A stretch of 9,852 nucleotides of DNA, from assembly GCA_934358955.1 (NCBI GenBank), contig CAKRLC010000097.1, positions 1 to 9,852 of the forward strand, given 5' to 3'. Below the pieces are notes generated by a model. It was not told where the DNA came from. It made no database searches and worked only from the letters and a program-made list of their open reading frames with translations. Below, piece after piece: positions 1 through 6,045 of the stretch (position 1 is the stretch's first letter; every line of letters starts with the position of its first letter). The stretch is from an uncultured Roseburia sp. GTDB taxonomy: Bacteria; Bacillota; Clostridia; Lachnospirales; Lachnospiraceae. Made by a program: the position numbers and the translations under genes.

Positions 1-56
1 ATATAAAAGTACAAGAAACGGCATCCGATGAAAACGTGGTGTCGTTTTTGCAATAG
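1..56 (+). CDS. 3' end of an unidentified upstream gene (partial)
   Basis: A reading frame open from the left edge (codons from base 3) ends at a TAG at 54-56 and encodes IKVQETASDENVVSFLQ. Seventeen residues are too few to identify a family. It looks like a real gene tail because its stop codon overlaps the ribosome site (AGGAG, 55-59) of the following ABC gene, which starts only 14 bases after the stop. That is typical operon spacing. Exporter pairs like the next two genes are often preceded by a MarR- or TetR-type regulator or another transporter component, but nothing here shows which. The other two forward frames close within the first 30 bases. Confidence 0.45.
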   Translation, partial: IKVQETASDENVVSFLQ

Positions 57-70
57 GAGAAAAGTCAGGT

Positions 71-1819
71 ATGAGGAAAAATGATTCCAAAACATTTCAG
101 TCAGACAGAGTACTTTCTTATTTTAGAGCAGAATGGAAAGCTCTTTTAGCTGTCACATTTTCCGGGCTGGTATATAATCTTGGACTGCTTGCAGGTCCAT
201 GGTTTGAAGGAAAGATGGCAGGCTGTCTTGTGGCTGTTTTAAAAGGAAATGAGACATTTTGGGCAATGCTGTCACTTGTGGCAGGCTATGTGGCTGCGAT
301 CGCAGTGGTGCAGATCTGCAGATATATGAAGCGGTTTTATGTCCGCAGGTTTGCCAACAATGTAAACCGGCGGATGAAAGAAGTACTATATGGAAGTCTT
401 GTGCGAAAGAGCAGGAGAAGCCTTGGACAGGAGGGCGAGGGAGATGCCCTGACGAAGGCTATCCTGGATGTGGATGACTGCGTGGAAGGAATGCGGAAGT
501 TTACGACAGAGATTTTCGATACCGGGGTAGCACTGGCAGCCTATACCGGCATGCTGCTATGGTATGACTGGAGACTGGCACTGCTTTGCCTGATTTTTCC
601 ACCGGTTTCCTATCTGACAGCGGAAAAGATGAAAAAGACTGTACAGCGGACAGGCGCAGCATATAAGGTGCAGGCAGGCATGTTAAGTACAGCGACCTTA
701 GACCGGGCGCAGAATGAGATCACTTATCGTGTATTTGGCCGGGAGAAAGAGAGGGCAGAGGCTTATGAGGAGAATCTGTCCTCTTATGAAAAGGCAGCAG
801 TCAGGGCAAGTCTCTGGAATGCGGTGATGCCGCCTCTTTACCGGATCATTTCCATGACAGGTGTATTGTTTATTTTATATTTCGGACAGAAAAATGTTCT
901 TGGAAATGGATGGAAAGCATGGGATATTGCAGCGTTCACAACATTTCTGGCATGTTTTGTGAAGCTGTCAGTAAAATCTTCAAGTGCGGCAAAGCTTTTT
1001 AATGCGGTGCATAAGGCGCAGGTTTCCTGGAAAAGGATCTGTCCTCTGCTGTATCCGGCAGAGCAGGAAGAAACAAACGAAGCAAGCAAGCCGGGTGAGC
1101 TTACGGTAGAACATTTATCCTTTACTTATGAGGATGGAAAGAAAATACTGGAGGATATTTCGTTCAAAGCAAAACCGGGACAGATCATCGGGATCACCGG
1201 ACCGGTCGCATGCGGCAAATCCACGCTTGGAAAAGCATTTCTCTGTGAATATCCATATGAAGGGCAGATTTTTTTTGCAGGGGAAGAATTGCAGCAAATG
1301 AATCCGGCAAAAAGAAATGGCGTGGTCGGATATCTCGGGCATGATCCGGAGTTGTTTCACGATACGATCGAAAATAATATTTTGCTTGGCGAAAAGAAAC
1401 AGGCAGCGGATTTTTTAAGAATGGTAAGTCTTGACCAGGAAGTGGATGAGATGCCGGAAAAAGAGCAGACGATGCTTGGAACCGGAAATGTAAGGCTTTC
1501 CGGAGGTCAGGCGCAGAGGCTTGCATTAGCGCGGACACTCTGCCATAAAAAACCTATTCTGGTTTTAGATGATCCGTTTTCCGCATTGGACAAGAAAACA
1601 GAACGACAGGTTTTCGGGCAGTTAAGACGTGAAGCAGAGGATGGGATCGTATTATTGATCTCACACAGGCTTTATTTATTTCCACAGTTAGATCAGGTGA
1701 TCTGGCTGGATCATGGAAAAGCAACGGTCGGCACACATCCAACGCTCATGGAGCATGTGGCAGAGTATGCGGGATTATTCCGGGAACAGGAGGAACAGGC
1801 AGATGAAGCAGGAGCATAA
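71..1819 (+). CDS. ABC exporter half-transporter, subunit 1 (degenerate-site ATPase)
   Basis: This is a 582-residue fusion of an exporter-type membrane domain and an ATPase domain, expected in the cytoplasmic membrane as a heterodimer with the next gene. About six hydrophobic helices lie near residues 24-45, 64-84, 147-165, 168-184, 252-272 and 284-304. The ATPase domain begins near 343, with A-loop Tyr353, Walker A GPVACGKST (377-385), a perfect LSGGQ (476-480), Walker B ILVLDD (496-501), D-loop SALD (504-507) and H-loop His532. Two changes stand out: Asp501 replaces the catalytic Glu, and His424 occupies the Q-loop glutamine position (YLGHD). The LDDPFSALD stretch resembles NBD1 of ABCC proteins. 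The ATG follows AGGAG at 55-59, with a rather long 11-base spacing. The 3' end overlaps the next gene by 17 bases. The exported substrate cannot be read from the sequence; peptide, lipid or drug are all possible. Confidence 0.93.
   Translation: MRKNDSKTFQSDRVLSYFRAEWKALLAVTFSGLVYNLGLLAGPWFEGKMAGCLVAVLKGNETFWAMLSLVAGYVAAIAVVQICRYMKRFYVRRFANNVNRRMKEVLYGSLVRKSRRSLGQEGEGDALTKAILDVDDCVEGMRKFTTEIFDTGVALAAYTGMLLWYDWRLALLCLIFPPVSYLTAEKMKKTVQRTGAAYKVQAGMLSTATLDRAQNEITYRVFGREKERAEAYEENLSSYEKAAVRASLWNAVMPPLYRIISMTGVLFILYFGQKNVLGNGWKAWDIAAFTTFLACFVKLSVKSSSAAKLFNAVHKAQVSWKRICPLLYPAEQEETNEASKPGELTVEHLSFTYEDGKKILEDISFKAKPGQIIGITGPVACGKSTLGKAFLCEYPYEGQIFFAGEELQQMNPAKRNGVVGYLGHDPELFHDTIENNILLGEKKQAADFLRMVSLDQEVDEMPEKEQTMLGTGNVRLSGGQAQRLALARTLCHKKPILVLDDPFSALDKKTERQVFGQLRREAEDGIVLLISHRLYLFPQLDQVIWLDHGKATVGTHPTLMEHVAEYAGLFREQEEQADEAGA
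1788..1793 (+). promoter_or_regulatory. Ribosome binding site that fixes the start of subunit 2
   Basis: A full AGGAGG lies nine bases before the ATG at 1803, inside the 3' end of subunit 1. The frame is open further upstream, to an ATG at 1713. That longer start would add 30 hydrophilic residues unlike an ABC exporter N-terminus and would deepen the overlap with subunit 1, so the start at 1803 is preferred. Confidence 0.8.
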
Positions 1820-3476
1820 AGTTGGCAGTGCTGTTTTTGATATAATGAAGAAACAGAAGTTACTTTGTCTGGGCATCATCGTGACAGTATGCGGGACCGT
1901 TGTTTTTGCACTGATCCCGCCGTTGATCCTCGCGAAGATTATTGATACAGTCACAGCAGGAAGAGGTGTGGGATTTTTTGCAGTACTTCTTTATTTTGGA
2001 GTACTTGCGCTGACAGGAATATTGGAATCGTGCAGAGAAGGACTGCTGGTTATTTTTGGACAGAAGATCACGCACGGATTGCGAAGTACGATGATGGATA
2101 AGTTTTTACATCTGACGACAGCCAATATAAGCAGCCAGGAACCGGGAACGCTTGTTTCAAGGTTCGTTGGGGATGTAGATACCGTAGAGAATCTGTTTAC
2201 ATCCGGGATCATCAGTATGTTTGCAGATGCCTGCAAGATCGTGAGTATTATGACGGTGATCTGGTTTCAGAACAGAGGACTTGCAGTGGTTCTTTTGCTT
2301 GTCCTTCCATTGGTGTTTTTGTTCACCAGACAGGTGCAGAAAAATATGCTTGCAGCACAGATCAAAAACCGCAAAGCAATCGGACGAGCATCCGGCCATG
2401 TTCCGGAAACACTTTACAATATACGGACGATCCAGAACCTTGGAAAAGAAGCCTATATGGAACAGCGTTACGATGCATATATCAATGAGAGCTATCAGGC
2501 AATGGAGAAAACAAATTTTTATGATGCAGTCTATTCCCCGGTTATTTTGATCTTAAATGTAGTGGTCGTGGCAGTGGTAATGCTTTTATCGGCATCAGGA
2601 GATCAGACCGTGCAGATGTTTTTTGGAATGACGGCGGGAACGGCTGTGGCAGTGATCAATTATATTTCACAGATTTTTGCACCGGTGGAAAGCCTTGGAA
2701 TGGAGATCCAGACGATTCAGTCGGCAGCAGCAGGAATACACAGGATCAACGAATTTTTGTCAATGGAAGAAAAACAGACCGTGGCAGAATGTCCTATGGA
2801 GAAAAAAGAGAAAAGAAAAACAAGCCCATTTGTAGAATTTCAGGATGTCGTATTTGGCTATGATGAGCATGTCGTGTTAGATCATCTGAGTTTTTCGATA
2901 AAAGAAGGGGAACAGGTGGCATTGTCTGGCCGCACCGGAATCGGGAAAAGCACGATCTTAAAGCTGGTGCTTGGATTGTATGAGCCGCAGGAAGGAAATG
3001 TATGGATACAGGGAATTCCGGCATCACAGATTCCGGAACAGGAAAAGAGAAAGTTGTTTGGATATGTAGAACAGTTGTTTCATATGGTACCTGGAACCGT
3101 GCGGGATCAGATCACATTATTTGATGAAACGATCACAGACGAGGACATAAAAAAAGCAGTGGAACTTACCGGTTTAGAGGAAGCCATCTGCGGTTTGGAA
3201 AATGGATATGATACGAAGTGTACCCCGGAACTTTTTTCACAGGGACAATGGCAGTTATTATCGATTGCAAGAGCAGCAGTTGCAGAACCAAAGCTGCTCC
3301 TGTTAGATGAGATCACGGCAAACTTAGATGCGGAGACGGAGAAGAGTGTCTTACAGGCGCTTGCAAATGCGTCGAAAGACAGGACCGTGATCTCAGTTTC
3401 ACACAGAATTTCTGCAGATACTACAGATTTTATTTCTGCGATTTCTTTACAAAATATCCGATCAGATAGCAGATGA
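1803..3476 (+). CDS. ABC exporter half-transporter, subunit 2 (catalytic Glu, FSQGQ signature, shortened C-terminus)
   Basis: This is a 557-residue membrane-plus-ATPase fusion that partners the preceding gene. Hydrophobic helices lie near residues 20-42, 58-76, 136-155, 158-176, 246-264 and 272-292. The ATPase domain, from about 343, shows A-loop Tyr353, Walker A GRTGIGKST (376-384), Q-loop Gln424, Walker B LLLLDE (498-503) with catalytic Glu503, D-loop ANLD (506-509) and His534. The signature is FSQGQ (478-482) instead of LSGGQ. Walker A/B of subunit 1 facing this FSQGQ would form a degenerate ATP site. Walker A/B of this subunit facing LSGGQ of subunit 1 would form the active one. Only 23 residues follow the H-loop His, against 50 in subunit 1, and the last 15 or so are antisense to the convergent permease gene. 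All core catalytic motifs precede that point, so the protein may still work. Confidence 0.9.
   Translation: MKQEHKVGSAVFDIMKKQKLLCLGIIVTVCGTVVFALIPPLILAKIIDTVTAGRGVGFFAVLLYFGVLALTGILESCREGLLVIFGQKITHGLRSTMMDKFLHLTTANISSQEPGTLVSRFVGDVDTVENLFTSGIISMFADACKIVSIMTVIWFQNRGLAVVLLLVLPLVFLFTRQVQKNMLAAQIKNRKAIGRASGHVPETLYNIRTIQNLGKEAYMEQRYDAYINESYQAMEKTNFYDAVYSPVILILNVVVVAVVMLLSASGDQTVQMFFGMTAGTAVAVINYISQIFAPVESLGMEIQTIQSAAAGIHRINEFLSMEEKQTVAECPMEKKEKRKTSPFVEFQDVVFGYDEHVVLDHLSFSIKEGEQVALSGRTGIGKSTILKLVLGLYEPQEGNVWIQGIPASQIPEQEKRKLFGYVEQLFHMVPGTVRDQITLFDETITDEDIKKAVELTGLEEAICGLENGYDTKCTPELFSQGQWQLLSIARAAVAEPKLLLLDEITANLDAETEKSVLQALANASKDRTVISVSHRISADTTDFISAISLQNIRSDSR
3427..3476. other. Convergent gene overlap and probable rearrangement junction
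   Basis: The + strand exporter gene and the - strand permease gene overlap tail to tail by 47 bases (3430-3476). The exporter protein looks like a normal ABC ATPase up to about TTDFI. From there its codons are simply the complement of the permease C-terminal codons (ending FVKKSQK, stop at 3430-3432). The permease ends near the length usual for CodB, so it appears to have kept its natural end while the exporter lost its tail. No hairpin with a T-run separates the two transcription units. Confidence 0.55.
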
Positions 3477-4710
3477 TAGCTACGAGCATTCCGTTGATCG
3501 AAGAGATTCCGATGCTTACCACGTTTGCTACGATGGCACCAAGGATAACACCTGCAACTGCAAACCAGTTGACCTGTTCGGTAGGAAGATCTTTCTCATA
3601 AACCTCTTTATTTAAGAAGTAAGAGAGGATTAAGATCGCACCTACCGGAGGAAGGGTGCAGTTTAAAACATTTAACCAGTTACAGAAATTGTAGTATAAC
3701 CATACAGAAAGAAGTGTTCCGATAATACCGGAGATTAAAACCATCGGTTTTTTCTTCTGGTGGAAAATATTGGCAAGACCGAGTCCTGCGGTATATAACG
3801 CATTATCGTTAGTTGTCCAGATATTTAAACCAAGGACAAGAAGGGCCATATAAAACAGGTTCAGACGGATCATAACTTCGAAAATATCATTGCCGCCTAC
3901 AAAAATATAGGAGATCGCACCAAAGAAGAACATCAGTGAATTTCCGATGAAGAAAGCGATCACAGTTGCAACGGTTCCGATCGTGGCATTTTTGGCAAAA
4001 CGGGTGAAGTTCGGGGTTGCGGTACCTCCGGATACGAAAGATCCGATAACAAGTCCGGCGCCACCGATCACAGTTAAGGAACCACTGGATGCTGCAAACT
4101 GGTCAATGATAGTTCCATTTCCCTGATTTACGGCCATGATCATTGCAACAGTTCCAAGGATTGCTACAAGCGGAACAGCAATGTAGCTGATCAAAGTTAA
4201 AGACTTGATTCCAAAATATGCGGAAGCAGTCATACATACACCTGCGATGATGACCAATGCCCATTTGGCAAATGTGCTACCACCAAAAATCTCAGTGGAT
4301 ACCGGGATCGCAAACATGGCAATACCAACGCCAAACCAGCCGATCTGTGTAAAGCTGATCATTGCGGAAGAGAGGTAAGAACCTTTCTCACCGAAAGCTT
4401 TTTTGGAAAGAAGATCCATGCTTAAGCCTGTTTTCGCGCCGACGTAGCCTAAAAGACCGGTGTAGGCACCAAGGATGATACCTCCTAAGATCAGGGAACC
4501 GACAAAGCCGTAAAAGTCAAGCCCGGCAGCCATCTGCTGACCGGCCCACATGCTGGCTGAGAAAAAAGTGAAGCCGAGCATGATCATAAACATGGTCAGA
4601 AAGCCTTTTTTACTCTGATTGTCTACGGCACTGTCTGCGTAATCAATATCTGTAACCGTTTCTGTTGTATTTGTTTTTGTCATTTTCATAATCTGCCGGA
4701 TGAAGTCCAT
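3430..4710 (-). CDS. codB: CodB-type cytosine/nucleobase permease (NCS1 family)
   Basis: This 426-residue, very hydrophobic protein has about twelve membrane segments between residues 36 and 420. It resembles E. coli CodB (about 419 residues) from memory in several blocks: GFTFFSASMW (46-55), GYVGAKTGL (88-96), TQIGWFGVG with AMFAIPV (121-137), GNSLMFFFGA (256-265), the hallmark LGLNIWTTNDNALY (293-306) and PPVGAILI (354-361). CodB proteins take up cytosine with a cation across the cytoplasmic membrane. The cation and exact base cannot be read here, and other NCS1 members carry hydantoins, allantoin or thiamine precursors. The start at 4710 is chosen because AAGGAG lies seven bases upstream; ATGs at codons 8 and 10 lack such a site. 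It follows the phosphoribosyltransferase-like gene by 24 bases and is surely co-transcribed. No codA-like deaminase is present. Its 3' end overlaps the convergent ABC gene. Confidence 0.92.
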   Translation of the reverse strand: MDFIRQIMKMTKTNTTETVTDIDYADSAVDNQSKKGFLTMFMIMLGFTFFSASMWAGQQMAAGLDFYGFVGSLILGGIILGAYTGLLGYVGAKTGLSMDLLSKKAFGEKGSYLSSAMISFTQIGWFGVGIAMFAIPVSTEIFGGSTFAKWALVIIAGVCMTASAYFGIKSLTLISYIAVPLVAILGTVAMIMAVNQGNGTIIDQFAASSGSLTVIGGAGLVIGSFVSGGTATPNFTRFAKNATIGTVATVIAFFIGNSLMFFFGAISYIFVGGNDIFEVMIRLNLFYMALLVLGLNIWTTNDNALYTAGLGLANIFHQKKKPMVLISGIIGTLLSVWLYYNFCNWLNVLNCTLPPVGAILILSYFLNKEVYEKDLPTEQVNWFAVAGVILGAIVANVVSIGISSINGMLVAIICYLIGYFVKKSQK

Positions 4711-4717
4711 CCGACAA

Positions 4718-4723
4718 CTCCTT
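4718..4723 (-). promoter_or_regulatory. Ribosome binding site of the permease gene
   Basis: AAGGAG on the - strand, seven bases before the ATG at 4710, sits in the 24-base gap after the stop of the upstream gene. It decides between the start at 4710 and the in-frame ATGs at 4689 and 4683. Confidence 0.75.
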
Positions 4724-4734
4724 CTATTGTAAAA

Positions 4735-5823
4735 TTATAAAATGTATTTTTTAAGTGCAGAGGTAAATTCTGCGATTCTTTGTTCTGCAAGTTCTTTTAA
4801 TGTCATATTTTTCATGCTTTCCACATAACCAAGCTCCTGGCGGTATAACCATTTGGTATCTTCAGGACGGATCTTTTCATAGTGGTTGGCATGGATCCAA
4901 TCTTCATAACTGATCGGAAGTGGATAACCCAACTTCTCTTCGATCAGTTTGTTGAAATCAATCTGGTCTGCACGGGCAAGCATGCCTTCCCAGAAGGCGA
5001 GTACTTCTTCTACATGTTCGTGGATCTCATAACGTCTTGCGCCGCCATCGTAAATAATACATTTCTCAAAAAGAGGGCTGCACATGGACAGGGTTTCACG
5101 ACGGAATTCCGGTGCAACAATACCATCTTTCCAGAAGAAATCTACATCCGGAAGATTAATGCCGGAAACACCTTTATCTTCATAAGTAGAGAAAATTCCC
5201 TCATAATATACGGTAATAAATCCTTCAAAGTCCGGCCAGAATTTGCGGATGTCACGGGTAAGGTCTTCTAAGATATCGATACCTTTTGTGCCACCAATTG
5301 TAAATAAGATGATATTACGAAGCTTTGCTCCATGATCGCGGTAGAAATCGGTAACATAGCGCAGACAATGGATTAAAGTAGCACCGCTGGCGATAATATC
5401 ACCGATCATAAGTGTGCTGTCCGGAACCATCGTCAGCTTGCTGTATTTAATCTCAAGTCCTGCAATCTCTTCATCAGCAAAAACACGTTCACTGGAAAGA
5501 AAACTGATGTCGTGGACACGGATATGTTCACGGTAGCAGCTTTCTTCAAGAGGATAGTTTAAAGCACCTCTTAAAATAGAAAGAATATTTGCAGTGGTTA
5601 CTTTTTTCTGCTCTTTTAAGTAGTAGAGCATCTGGGAAGTAGAAGGGATCAGGCAGTTGTATACTTCATAGCCAACGATCTCCGGTGTGTTAAGAAGCTT
5701 TCTGCTTTCAGCTTCTGATACAATATAGTATTCATTTAAGTAATTTCCGCCGTCAAGACGGTAACAGGATACTCCCTGTTCGTTGAATTCAGGAACTAAA
5801 ACAACATCATTCCAATGTTCCAT
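4735..5823 (-). CDS. Phosphoribosyltransferase-like protein, long form, linked to CodB permease
   Basis: This is a 362-residue soluble protein with no signal peptide or membrane helix. The best clue is LMIGDIIASGATL (138-150), which fits the PRPP-binding loop of type I phosphoribosyltransferases, although the first of the usual two acidic residues is Gly141. ILRGAL (83-88) could be the loop that contacts pyrophosphate. These enzymes join a base to PRPP to give a nucleotide. Single-domain members are usually about 180-240 residues, so the N-terminal 75 or so and C-terminal 100 or so residues are extra and I do not recognise them. The C-terminal part is rich in charged and aromatic residues (for example EDWIHANHYEKIRPEDTKW). 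The ATG at 5823 follows a perfect AAAGGAGG. A TTG start at 5865 would add 14 residues but lies at the predicted transcription start. Being first in an operon with a CodB-type permease suggests capture of an imported base; the base is unknown. A non-enzymatic or regulatory role is possible. Confidence 0.8.
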   Translation of the reverse strand: MEHWNDVVLVPEFNEQGVSCYRLDGGNYLNEYYIVSEAESRKLLNTPEIVGYEVYNCLIPSTSQMLYYLKEQKKVTTANILSILRGALNYPLEESCYREHIRVHDISFLSSERVFADEEIAGLEIKYSKLTMVPDSTLMIGDIIASGATLIHCLRYVTDFYRDHGAKLRNIILFTIGGTKGIDILEDLTRDIRKFWPDFEGFITVYYEGIFSTYEDKGVSGINLPDVDFFWKDGIVAPEFRRETLSMCSPLFEKCIIYDGGARRYEIHEHVEEVLAFWEGMLARADQIDFNKLIEEKLGYPLPISYEDWIHANHYEKIRPEDTKWLYRQELGYVESMKNMTLKELAEQRIAEFTSALKKYIL

Positions 5824-5828
5824 GAGTG

Positions 5829-5836
5829 CCTCCTTT
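5829..5836 (-). promoter_or_regulatory. Ribosome binding site that fixes the phosphoribosyltransferase start
   Basis: AAAGGAGG on the - strand ends five bases before the ATG at 5823. It is a near-perfect match to the anti-Shine-Dalgarno sequence and argues against the upstream in-frame TTG at 5865, which has no such site. Confidence 0.85.
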
Positions 5837-5867
5837 GTATTAGCAACATTTTTTATCACTGCCAACC

Positions 5868-5896
5868 ATTATAGCTTGTGTTGCGTGTATATGCAA
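5868..5896 (-). promoter_or_regulatory. Sigma-A-type promoter of the phosphoribosyltransferase-permease operon
   Basis: On the - strand there is a perfect TATAAT at 5873-5868. It is preceded by a 17-base spacer and a weak -35 element TTGCAT at 5896-5891. Transcription should start near 5861, giving a leader of roughly 38 bases, too short for a known riboswitch. A TTGACA further upstream (5928-5923) has no matching -10 at 16-18 bases. The weak -35 next to a perfect -10 leaves room for control by an activator or repressor. Confidence 0.65.
5881..5896. repeat. Imperfect inverted repeat over the -35 region, possible operator
   Basis: The 16 bases read TTGCGTGTATATGCAA, with TTGC/GCAA arms and six of eight symmetric positions paired. 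It covers the -35 element and most of the spacer of the operon promoter, where a bound repressor would block RNA polymerase. It does not match the PurR box or CcpA cre consensus as I recall them. No regulator gene lies nearby in the window. Chance occurrence cannot be excluded. Confidence 0.35.
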
Positions 5897-5971
5897 TGAA
5901 ATCTTTACAATAAAAACACAGGTGTCAAAAGGGTGAAAAAAGGTTTGCATTTAAAGTTGTTTTAGCAGATT

Positions 5972-6026
5972 ACAAAAAAATGTTCCGGTTTTCATTGTGC
6001 AAAGAGAAAACTGGAACATTTTTTGT
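5972..6026 (-). terminator. Intrinsic terminator of the BmrCD-like exporter operon
   Basis: A strong hairpin pairs 5981-5993 with 6006-6018 (13 pairs including one G-T) around a 12-base loop. It is extended by A and T runs on either side. Read on the - strand, the stem is followed by seven T (complement of A 5974-5980). It lies 20 bases after the stop of the upstream exporter gene. The flanking A and T runs could also let it work on the + strand, but no + strand gene leads into it. Confidence 0.85.
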
Positions 6027-6045
6027 AATTGGACAGTGTAAGGCG

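Noticed and set aside
31..48. Small hairpin AAAACG / CGTTTT followed by T as a terminator before the first exporter gene
   Set aside because: The stem is only six weak pairs and lies within the last codons of the upstream frame. The tight stop/ribosome-site overlap argues for read-through in an operon.
1713..1802. 30-residue N-terminal extension of exporter subunit 2
   Set aside because: It overlaps the conserved 3' coding region of subunit 1, has a composition unlike an exporter N-terminus, and a full AGGAGG precedes the ATG at 1803.
4882..5271. Open frame on the + strand, 129 residues
   Set aside because: It lies wholly antisense to the phosphoribosyltransferase-like gene, which has a good start, ribosome site and family motif. 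The antisense frame shows no recognisable domain.
5824..5866. Riboswitch upstream of the nucleobase operon
   Set aside because: The predicted leader is about 38 bases, too short for purine, PreQ1-plus-expression-platform or other known classes, and no such fold is visible.
5923..5928. Perfect TTGACA on the - strand as a -35 element
   Set aside because: At 16-18 bases downstream there is only a poor -10 match (AAGATT-like). The perfect TATAAT is about 49 bases away and is better paired with TTGCAT.
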